A DNA stretch of 64,000 nucleotides, from positions 12,012,001 to 12,076,000 of the forward strand of contig JAITYX010000005.1 of assembly GCA_021018815.1 (NCBI GenBank), written 5' to 3'. A model generated the notes under the pieces. It made no database searches. It had not been told where the DNA came from and saw only the letters and a program-made list of their open reading frames with translations. Shown in pieces: positions 21,567 through 31,600 of the stretch. Both the position numbers and the translations under genes were made by a program. The DNA is from Talinum fruticosum. Lineage: Eukaryota > Streptophyta > Magnoliopsida > Caryophyllales > Talinaceae. Positions within the stretch are counted from its first letter, which is position 1; the number at the start of each line of letters is the position of its first letter.

Positions 21567-23589
21567 GGTCATTACGAGATAGCCGATGCTTGGCTGCTGC
21601 GAGATATGATGAGTAAATGGATTCTTTGCTAAGTTTCTCTTGAAGAGTATAATATAAGCTGTTGTACAACATCGGCTGCACCTTTTCACTGAGAGGTGTG
21701 TCCTGGATTCAGGATAAAAGTTTGAGGTATTTGCCGAAACTCTTAGCATTATACCCTATGAATCTGCAGATGCTAATTATATCATTTGCGATGGTGTAGA
21801 ATATTATTATATATAAAAGATACTACATTTTCTGTTGGACGGCTAAAAGGCTTCAAAAGACAGGAAGGATTTTGTTTGTGAGGGTTTAAAGACAGGACGA
21901 TGGACTACCTAGTGATTTGGCATATATTGTGCGGACCAAACATGGTTGGTGTCTAGTGGGTAAATTGTTGTAGCCGTTCCCACTTAATGCAAAGATGTAA
22001 GGTTGCAGCTCACTAGGAATAACTTATGAGTTATGACCTGACATAGATGGGTGGTATGCTCGAGTTAATAAGTTAATCTTTCATTCTTTCCCTATCATTT
22101 AACCTCTAAGGTTTTGCACCTCTATTTTCTTTCCTTGTCAAACGTTTAAAGATAAGCATAGGATCTTTTTGTGTGACATTACTTACGAGGAGCAACATGT
22201 TTGTTACTAGATTTTATTGCTTATTCCAATGGCCTCTACTTTATGATTCCCTGATTGTGCTTATGTGTATGGAAGAGAGGCTCTCTTACTTGCTTTGTGG
22301 CACTTTTGAAACAACCTTTGCCAATCACAAGTTACTTTTGCATGTTTCTTGATTTAAACTAGGAAAAGACCAAGTTGATATGGCCTTGCCACGGCGTGCA
22401 ACACTATAATGTAGACAAGAATTTTTTCAAATTGCAATTGATCTAGTGCCACAACAAACATGTAAGTGCGAGTAAAGATATTGTTTGGGTATAAGAATTA
22501 CGGACGGCATGGGTTGGAGCTTATTGATCCCATGGAATGAACTTAGGATAGAACTAGACTTGTTTATTTTTTTTATCAAACAAAAGAGGATACTAGCCAA
22601 ATTTGCTTAAGATAGAAAAAAGAAGCTGGAGTAGGGATTTGAAAAATTGGATGTCAATTGTGATTTCATTACACTTAGAGAAAGCTAATATCTCTAATTG
22701 CAGCTAATACTTCCTTATAAATGGAAGAAAATGATCAAAATATAACTCTCTTGTAATAAGTAGATACAAATTAAAATGTCAATCAAATTACTAGAAGAAA
22801 GATATTTCGGTCATTTCTCCCTATTAGTTAACCTTTAAATTTTCAAAGATATTGAATCTTAATTTTCAAAAATTATGGTCCCAAATATTATTACACTAAT
22901 TTTTCTTGCAATATTTAAGAGAAATTTAAGAAATGTATTTACTAAACCATAGCAATTGCTCAAAACAAGTATAATTGATCATTCCTATAATATTGATTAC
23001 CCTAAAGTTCCAAATGATTATTCTCTGTTATGATATTAGCATATTTCATAGATTTATTAACTTTAGTTTATAAGTCTTATCAACTTTTCTTTTCTTTTTC
23101 TTTTAGTCGTGAACTTTGTGTTGTAAGTACTGCTGAGTATCGGTGCTATGAAATAATTCTAATCGACAAATTCCCAGCATCTACCGAAAAGAATTTTTAA
23201 GGAAATTTGTAACCGACATTGCTATGAAACAAAGTTGACATCATTTCGAAATTGAACAACAAGTGAGATAGTTATTTTCAAACGAACCAGATAGTACAAG
23301 TCCAGCGCTACTACATCTCACAATTGAAGATTCCCTTCTCTATCGTAGGGATATTGGATTCACAAAATTCAGAGGCAACTCACCACGGGAATTATAAACA
23401 GAGAAAAGCTGATAAATCACTCACTCGGCAGCACCACCGAGTCGGACGGAAAAGTTCAGCGCTGGCTTTAGGCGCCGGTTACCATAGCCGAAACCTTCAA
23501 GTTTGAGTGAAAACCACCGTCGCCCGGGAAGGACAGAAACAATTCTTGATTATATTCGATTGATTGACCAATTTCGAATGGAATCGTAG

Positions 23590-23800
23590 AAGTTAAGAAC
23601 AGAAAAAGAAGTAGAAGTTGAGAAGCACTATGAAGTTAAGAACAGAAAGTAGAAGTAGAGGCACTACGAAGTTAAGAATAGAAAGAAGAAATCATCAAAT
23701 ATATTTCCATCAAATAGAGGGCTTATCACCAGCTGATACAATAATGCTCCACAATTTACATCAAATAGAGGGCCTATCACCAGCTGAAAAGCTGGATTAT
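23590..23800. repeat. Two short repeat sets in the CACTA interior
   Basis: GAAGTTAAGAACAGAAA-type units occur three times between 23591 and 23680 (with TATGAAG or TACGAAG variants). CATCAAATAGAGGGC with TATCACCAGCTGA occurs at about 23710 and 23759. No coding potential is evident. Confidence 0.55.
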
Positions 23801-23959
23801 CGTGTGTAATCACGAAAGGTTTACATAATTCCACAATTTACGGACTTGGAAGAAATCATTTGCCTACCTTGGCATCATGTTTTTGGTTACTGTATCAGCC
23901 AAGCCTTGAGGAGTCAAATATTATACACAATCCAAACTTAGCATCCCGGGGTTGCCTCT

Positions 23960-24012
23960 TAACCGAAACTACTCGGTTAGGTTCAATGTTCACCCATTTG
24001 AAATGAACATTG
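23960..24012. repeat. Two adjacent perfect hairpins
   Basis: TAACCGA (23960) pairs with TCGGTTA (23973) across a 6-base loop, and CAATGTTCA (23984) pairs with TGAACATTG (24004) across an 11-base loop, only four bases apart. Confidence 0.65.
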
Positions 24013-24395
24013 CTCCAACCCTTGTATTTCAATTAATGATCAAAGGGGAAAGCTGCATAAAAATCCGAGGGAATAATTGAATCAATTGATCAATAAACAA
24101 GCAATATGATCACTAAGACACGAATTTCTCGCAAATTAAATCGTAAAGCAAACAGAAATTGGAGAGCAAAAACAGAACCCTAAAACCGTCATAGAGAGAG
24201 ATGAAATTCGCAAATTAAGGAAGAGAACATGCCTATATCAATTGATACTTTTCAATGCAAATTAAAGAAATTCGTGAATGAAATTACACAGTCATAAAGA
24301 GAGATGAACGAACCCGATATGTGTCCGATTGAAAGTTGCAATGCCCGAGAGTCGAGTAAGCGAGACTACAAGTGAGCGAGAGAGCGAGAGAGCGG

Positions 24396-26641
24396 CGAAT
24401 ATATAGTTTTAGTGGGTTCAAGGGGTCGAAAGATAGGGTGCTATGCCTTTCTACTGCGAGCAAGACCTGGAAGATACCCCTTTTTCCTAAGCATTGAGTG
24501 GACACTAGGGTTCCCATAAGGATTGAAGTTAAGAGGTGCTTTATCCTTATCTAAGACAGTGGCGAGTCTCAAATCCGTAAAGCTCTTCATTATCGGCATC
24601 GTGCTCAATTTCGACGATCGACTCCTTACAGGTGTCCCCGTTAACGGTTACGACACTGATCTTTGGTGATCATCTTAACTTTCCGGTGCGAGTGTACGGG
24701 GAATGCTTGATTATCATGCAACAAAGGGTATCCTAGAAGCGAGATAAATGTAGCTGGGATATCTAGGACTTGGAAATCAATGTTCTTTACTACTGGCCCT
24801 ACATTAATCGGTAAGGTCAACGTTCTTAAGACTGTTCTCTTAGAATTATCGTAGGCTCGGAGATGGACAATGCTGCTTAGAGAGTTGTTGCTCTCCGATC
24901 CCTAACCTTTTGGCGGTCCTCCAAGGACGGATATTCACAAGCCGATACGTTGTCTACCAAGGTTAAAGAGATGAACTTGTTGATGCAAGTTGTAATTAAT
25001 AAAGGGCATTGTTGTGTGTAACACCTTCTTCGAGGAGATCCTTCGATAAAAGGTAATGGTTCCGTCCCCACTGCTGACCAATCCTACTACTTCCTCAAGG
25101 GTGGTTTGAAGAGAGACCTCGATCTTGCTAAGTACGTCAATTAAGGTATGTCTATGTTTTTGAGAAATAGATATAAGTTGCCAGATTAAAATGTCGACTT
25201 TTAACTCTTAAAGCTATTTCGGGATTAGGTCTTCTTTTTAGCGGCTTCGATTCTTTTAGGGTTTCATGAGCCTATTGTGGACCCACGGGTGCATTATGCC
25301 ATCTAGATCTAGTAAGGAATTGGATTTCTTGACCTTTAGGTCCTCCTCAAAAGTTTTTTCCTTCTAAGGGTGGCGTGCCCTAGAAGTCATCATCATTATT
25401 GTCTTTGGTTTCGTAGAAGTCTTTCTCATCACTTACCCACAATCCATGGACTTACGGATCTAAAGGAGGCGGGCGAAGAAGTGGCTTGGACTCATCAACA
25501 TCTTGAATGAAGACAGATGGGTCCCACTTACCTGGAATAGGTTCGGAGAAAATGGTTAAGGTACGGCTAAAAGGAATCTTCTTTGTTACTTAGTTTACGA
25601 GCGACCTTAAGAAGAAGGAGTTGACCATTGCGGAACATACTCTCCAGTTTGTTCTTGAATGTCCAACAACTGTTTGGTGTTGTGTCTTCATGCATGATGG
25701 TATTTACAGAATTTTCCCCGTCCCAATTTTTAGGCTGTTTCGCAGTTTCGATTCTGCTAATGGGTGGCAATAACGTCTTTCCCTTAGCCGGTAGACGATC
25801 AAGGGCTTGAGCATATGTGGTATTGATTGGAGTGTAGTCATTATACCTGTTGAGGGCATTGACATTTGCACCCCTACTAGTATTGCCTTGATTGGAGGTT
25901 TTCTTATCTTTGGACCGATAATTACCTCTATACCCCTGTCATGAATTATGTGGTCGTGGTATAAAGTTCTTCTTCTATCAGCATGTTGACATCTCTAAGG
26001 GTTGAGAAACTCATCTTTGGTAGGAATTTGAGATGCTGATTGTAGGCATGCTTGAAGTTTCTTCACAATGATATGTTCTTAGTCCCTCTTGAAAGGTTGG
26101 TCTACCGTATGGGCAGCCTTTGCCCTTAATCCGGTGAAATAGTCTATGAAGCTTTCTTTCTTGCCTTGCTTGATCAACTCCAAGTCTCTAAGAGTGACAG
26201 GTAAATCGGTGTTATAGGAGTATTAGTATATGAACTCCTTACACAAATCTGCCCAATTGGTGACCTTGCATTGGTCAATCATGTTATACCACTTCATTAC
26301 ATCGGTATCGAAAGTCCATCGGAAGATGATGTGGAGTATGTTCTTAAGAGTCATTGCTCATAAGAAGTTGTGAACATGATGATGGGGATTCTCGAGAACC
26401 TCGGAACTTGATATCAAGCATGGTGAACTTAGGGGTAGTTTCCCTTTAGGGATTAAAGTTAATCCCTTGTGATCAAAGTAGTGATTATTGAACATGGATT
26501 ACTCCCTTAACATTTCTTCTATCTGATCTATATGTGGATCACACTTGGATTCATTGTTAGGGCTATCCGGAGGAGATAGACTAGGTAAAGGTAGAGGACC
26601 TACTCCTCTTCCGGGTAATTTATGAGTTTTAGGTGTCTACA
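24396..26641 (-). pseudogene. Ogre/Tat-like gag-protease, head-to-head left copy
   Basis: Minus strand from about 26600: NPHHHVHNF, TFDTDVMKWYNMIDQCKV, then DLCKEFIY, TLRDLELIKQGKKESFIDYF and TGLRAKAA (26340-26100), a gag domain. QHLKFLP and MSFSTLRDV-like sequence follow near 26045. Then comes a zinc-knuckle-poor linker with WDGENSVNTIMHEDTTPNSC (about 25735-25675) and WTFKNKLESMFRNGQL. Protease-side sequence PVVKNIDFQVLDIPATF is near 24800, and VEIEHDADNEEL-like sequence is near 24600. At 26641 the strand ends with TGTAGACACCTAAAAC, an LTR terminus joined straight to gag with no LTR body. Confidence 0.8.
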
Positions 26642-28941
26642 TATTGCCTATAACCAACATCTCAAATTCCTACCATTTATGAGTTTCATAACCCTTAGAG
26701 ATGCGGGCATGCTGATAGAAGAGGATTTGTCTTCAATGACAACAAAAGTCGTCGTTGGATATAAAGGTAATTATCAATCTAAAGACAAGAAAACCTCTAA
26801 TAAAGGAAATCCTAGCAGGGTGCGAGATGTCAATGCCCTTAATAGGTATAATGACTACATTCCTACATATACTTCTTACGCTTAAGCCCTCGATTGTTTA
26901 TTGTCCAAGGGGAAGATTGAGTTGCCACCTATAAGAATAGAATAAGAAACTGTGAAACAATAAAAAAAACTAGGATGCAGGAAAATTCTATAAGTACCAT
27001 CGTGCACGAGGACATGATACGGAACAATGTTGGACATTCAAGAACAAGTTAAAGAGTATGTTCCGCAATGGTCAACTTCCTCTCCCTCAAGCTGCTCGAA
27101 ACCAAATAATAACAAGAACCCATTTAGCGGTACCTTAGCTATCTTTTCGAACCCGTTCTAGGTCGGTGAGATCTATCTGTCTTCATTCAAGACATCAATG
27201 AGTTCAAATCACTTGCAAGCCTACCTTCCTTAGACCCAAAAGCCCTTGGATTATGGGTAAGTGGCGAAGAAGATGTGTACGAAACTAAAGATGACAATGA
27301 TGATAACTTCGGGGCACACCACCCTTAGAAGAAGATGACTTTTGGGGAAAATCAAAGAGTCATGACATCCAGGTTCCTTACCGGATGTGGACGACATAAT
27401 ATATCAATAGGTCCACAACGAGACTTAATAAACCCCAAAGGAAAAAGAAGTTGCTAAAGAAGAAGACCCAATCCTAAAATGGCTTCAAAATCTCAAAGTT
27501 GACATTTCCATTTGGCAACTCATATCTCGCCTTCCAAAAGCATTGGCATGCCTTAATTGATGGATTTTGCAAAGTTGATGTATCTTTTAGAACTACGCCT
27601 AAGGAGGTGGTAGGATTGATCGATAACGGGGATGGAACCATCATGTTCGACAAGAAAGACCTACCTAAAGAAGGAATTGCACACAATAATGCCCTTTACT
27701 TAAGCTGTAACTTGCATTAACAAGTTCATCCCTCTAACCTTCGTAGACAATGGATTTGCTATAAATGTCTATCTTTAGAGAACTACTAAAAGGTTAAGCA
27801 TTAGAGAGCAACAACCCTCTAAGAAAACTATTGATCTTCGAGCTTGTGATAATTCCAAAATAACAGTTTTGGGAACAGTAACTCTTTCGATCAATGTCGG
27901 CCTGTAGTGAAAAACATTGACTTCCAAGTCTTGGACATTCCAACTACTTTCAACCTTCTTCTAGGACATCCTTAGTTACACGATCATCAAGCATTGCCCT
28001 TTACACTCCACTAGAATGTTAAAATGATTATCAAAGGTCAAGTAGCGACCGTCAAAGGAGATAACCTCTTTGCCTCTACCTCTGAGTGCGTTGTTGAAAT
28101 TGAGCACGACGCGATGATGAGAAACTTTATGGATTTGAGATCGGCGCTACTGTAGGAAAGGATGAAGCACCTTTTAAGCTGCAATCCTATGTCAACCTTA
28201 GTTTCCATTTGATGTTAAGGAAGAAGGGGTATTTTCCTAACTTAGTCTGTAGGCGGGAGGGCATATCACCCATTCTTTCCACTCTTTCAGCCCACTAATA
28301 ACTACAAGTTCAAACTAGGTTATCATCCAATTGCTAAATAAATAGCCAAAGCTAAGTGAGAGATACAAACTAAGAGGATCTGCACCATTCACGGTTTGTT
28401 CAGCCAAACCCTTTCCTTGAACTCTAAATTGATAATTCCTGAAAGAAGGGGATTACTTTTCTAATTATGGTTTTCTAAGCGTTATTATCTAAAAAGAAGG
28501 GTATCCCGAGTACCTGGTTTAGAAGTCTTTAGTGACTCGCCATGTGCTAGAAGAGGAGGCATCCTACCTCCTCGAGAAGGAACCGTCCACACAAGACTAG
28601 ACTAATTTGGCTGAGAGTAACATTTTTGGTTTGTTATTTGGATGGGAGAAACGTCTAGAAAGGAACTCGGTTTCGATCTTGTCCCAAGCTATGTTGAGCC
28701 CACAATACGATCCATCCAAGTTCATCACCGACGTCGACACCGGAGGGTCCAAGCATATCTCTTGGATTGACGTTGAGAAAGGCCAAGAATTTCTCTGTCA
28801 TTTTAGGAGAGCATTCTATTTCGAGTCTAGCACTAGAGCTGTTTTTTGTTTCTAATTACAATTTCCATTTTATGAGTTGGATGTACTCATTTCTTTATTC
28901 AATTAGATGGATCTTTCCGCTTACTCTTTGCCTACTCTTAT
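26642..28941 (+). pseudogene. Ogre/Tat-like gag-protease, head-to-head right copy
   Basis: Starts mid-gag: YNQHLKFLPFMSFITLRDAG (about 26652), then AGMLIEEDLSSMTTK, NALNRYNDYIPTYTSYA (to 26885), and after stops DPILKWLQNLKVDISIWQL (about 27465). Protease-flank motifs PVVKNIDFQVLDIPTTFNLL and GHP (about 27900-27970), TLHQNVKMIIKGQVATVKGD (about 28005-28065) and VVEIEHDAMMRNFMDLRS (about 28090-28145) follow. The linker SQAMLSPQYDPSKFITDVD then KHISWIDVEKG is at 28690-28785. Stops and shifts are frequent. The relic continues at 36522 after the CACTA element. Confidence 0.82.
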
Positions 28942-29215
28942 CACTACTAGAAAACCGATGAATAGCGACGAAATTTTGTTAAATAGCGACGAAATTTTGG
29001 AATTAGCGACGGAAATAATCCGTCACTATATACCGGGTCGCTAAAATTTAGCGACGGAAATTTTCGAATCCGTCGCTAATTAGCGACAAAACAGCGACGG
29101 AAATGCCTTCCGTAGGCTGATGAAGATCAACAACGGAAATTCCGAGTAATTCCGTCGGCGATAATCGTCATTGTTCAGTCGCTATTCCGTCGCTATCTGG
29201 GTAGAATTCGCCAAA
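28942..29215 (+). repeat. Left terminal repeat and subterminal array of the CACTA element
   Basis: ATAGCGACGAAATTTT, TTAGCGACGGAAAT and their complements (ATTTCCGTCGCTAA-type) recur about every 20-40 bases. They are in both orientations, as expected for TNPA-type binding sites needed for transposition. Confidence 0.85.
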
Positions 29216-29503
29216 AGCTTTTTCTAATTTTTCGTTAACCTAGTACAAAAAATGTGAATGGATATACAAATCCAATATTCACATATGTGACAATTACATT
29301 TGACATTTACATATGCCACAAAGTAGTCCTCTAAGTTGGATATACAAATCCAACATACATTTCACAATCATAAACAATCTAAACATATTTACAACTAATT
29401 CGAAGTTCACAAAAACAACCATACAAAAGTTCACAACCAACCATAAACGCATTATCGAAAAGTTTGCAAAATGTTCACCAATACACAAAAGTTCCGATCA
29501 TAA

Positions 29504-31350
29504 CTAATTCAGGGTCCTCACTCTTCCTCTTCCTTTTGTGGTTGTACTTGGTCTACGGTGAGATCCGGATGCTTGCTGAGATTTCATAAATTCGGTGAAG
29601 CATGCTATTGGCTCAGCTGAACTGTCCACCTTTTCTTTGAGCTGCCTATTTTCCAACCCAAGCACACGAGATTGCTCAATCCATTGATGTTACTCGGCAG
29701 TTAAGTTATGCAATGTTGCTCCGAAATCCGAGTCATCCGGATTAGCGACTTTCGGTGATTTGAAAGACATGGTGGTTTTTAAGTTTTTAGCCTCATATCC
29801 AAGTCCATAAATGCGACCTTTGTTATTCACATTGGCTTTTACCCACAACTCATGTTGTGAAGGGGTGGACACATAATCCTTAAAAGAGTTGGGGTCATCG
29901 GTAGAAGGTTGAGTGGGTTGAGTGTTTTGCAACTCTTCCCACTCTTTTTCAAACTTTTCCTGAATAATATATAAATTTTTGAGGCATGTAACTATCACGA
30001 GGTTGTTAAAGAAGACCATATATTGAAAAATATGAAAATTGCATATATAAGGTAACTCACATAAATGGCCTTGGATTTACGGTCAACCTATTCGTCCTTT
30101 TTGTCTTGTGGGTTCATGAAAATAGTTTGGTCGGTAGAGGAAGAACTCCTTTAAGCTCCCTCATCTAAATACAAAAAAGTTAGTAGAGATTCAATTTACT
30201 AATATGAACATGTTAATAGTTACATGCGTAATCACTAAAGGGGTATGTACTAATCGCCGCTTATGCTCCGTCATAGGGATTCAGCCACAAGTATGAAGTG
30301 ATGAACCAAGTCCACCTTGATCACCATTGCGGTTTTTCGAGCACTGCTCACGGAACTTCTTGTACTCAGCAATTTCCCAATATTCTAACAACTCTCGCCA
30401 GTATTTGTCACCCAACCATTTCGGCTTCTTCTTATTTTTCCTTGCTTTCAATATGAAGTCCTTCAATCTATCACTTCCTTTCTTCTCAAAATTTCTTCTT
30501 ATTTGGACTTCATCGGTTGGAGACCAATTGTAAAATTTCTGTATAAATGAAAAAGTAGATTATAAGTTATGAAATTATAATATAATGCTCAAACATACAC
30601 AATAAGTCATTATGTTACCTCAAATTCAGAAAATCAAAGATTTGTCATTACCTTGAACTCAGAAAACCAAAGATCACGTTGTGATCGAGGAACTTTACCC
30701 CATGTAGGCCATGCTCCGTCTACTTGCTTTGGAAGATGTGGGAAATTGTGCCCATAACTTTATCAATGGGGAAGAACATGATCAAGAAACATATAAAACA
30801 GTTAGTTATAATATTCTACTATTCTTAATTTATTTTATTACTTATTATCACACCTACCCTTCACCATCCGGCTCAATCCAAATCATTTCCGGCTGCTAGC
30901 ATTGCTTGATTCAAGACTAGCATGCTCGTTGCCTGCATCGGTTGCCCCATCATTTGCAGGCCTTTGTGGTGGCCTTTGTTCGGCACCAATGTGGATGCTT
31001 GGTATAAGGGTTGTACCATATTGGTTACATGCGTACGTATGGGGCGGGTTTGAGTACATATGAGCATGTTGAGAATATGGAGGGTTTGGGATGAATGACC
31101 CACTCAATTGACTTTGCATGTGCGGGATGTTTGGAGGTTGGAAATAAGGAGGGTTGGGAATGAATGACCTACCTATTGGAGTTTGGTTGTAAGGGGAGTG
31201 TGGAGAGAGTGCTCCACCTACGGGAGACTGAAGGTACGTAGGGTTTTGAGGGGTTAGAAGTGCTTACATCATTACCTTCACCATTGGTGCCGATGTTTCG
31301 AGCCCTTCCTCGAGTAGCTGATTTTTCGATTTGCCTCTACCTCGCTCCAT
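29504..31350 (-). pseudogene. Transposase_24 (Ptta/En/Spm) gene of the CACTA element
   Basis: Start codon at 31350-31348 (MERGRGKSKNQLLEEG), a Pro/Asn-rich region with repeated SFIPNPPYSQ-like units (31150-31060), then after probable introns PRSQRDLWFSEF (about 30690), FYNWSPTDEVQIRRNFEKKG (about 30535-30475), KPKWLGDKYWRELLEYWE (about 30425) and GGLGSSLHTCG (30315-30281), the hallmark of PF03004. A C-terminal part follows with EKFEKEWEELQNTQ, VSTPSQHELWVKANVNNKGR and IYGLGYEAKN (30000-29790) and a basic tail RGRVRTLN ending in a stop at 29506-29504. At least one frame break lies in the N-terminal third. The likely role is DNA binding at the subterminal repeats. Confidence 0.85.
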
Positions 31351-31600
31351 AATTCCTAACATAAACAACATAAAAACATTAGTAAACATCCAATGGTTAA
31401 AGTGATTCAATATAAAACAACATATAAACATTAGTAAACATACAAACATGTAAGCGTTAGATATAAATATTCTTCTATTAAGAAAATACGCTTTACTCAA
31501 TCTAAATTGTTTCACCTTCAATACATTCATAAAAATTCATTTAATTACAACATAAATTAAAGTGACTCAATATAAAACAACATAAAAAGGACATCATCAT

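Larger units (their letters stand above)
20535..24395 (+). mobile_element. Non-autonomous CACTA-like element, right terminus not found
   Basis: Begins CACTACTAGAAAAAGGG at 20535, a CACTA terminal repeat, inside the minus-strand Ogre relic. The first 250 bases hold subterminal repeats. No TNP2 or Transposase_24 similarity is seen inside. The right border near 24395 is set by resumption of Ogre protease sequence, but no complementary CTAGTAGTG terminus or matching 3 bp duplication is visible, and about 150 bases of Ogre sequence are missing there. The right end was probably deleted. The interior (21300-24390) is unassigned and may include captured host DNA. Confidence 0.6.

Noticed and set aside
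23330..23510. GC-richer segment with a 60-codon plus-strand frame as a host exon
   Set aside because: No domain, no splice context I can support, and no continuation; retained only as part of the unexplained CACTA interior.
24380..24405. TATAGTTTTAGTG as the right CACTA terminus
   Set aside because: The string fits the Ogre relic, because the plus-strand copy has the complementary CCCACTAATAACTA at about 28292, and the expected 3 bp duplication is absent.
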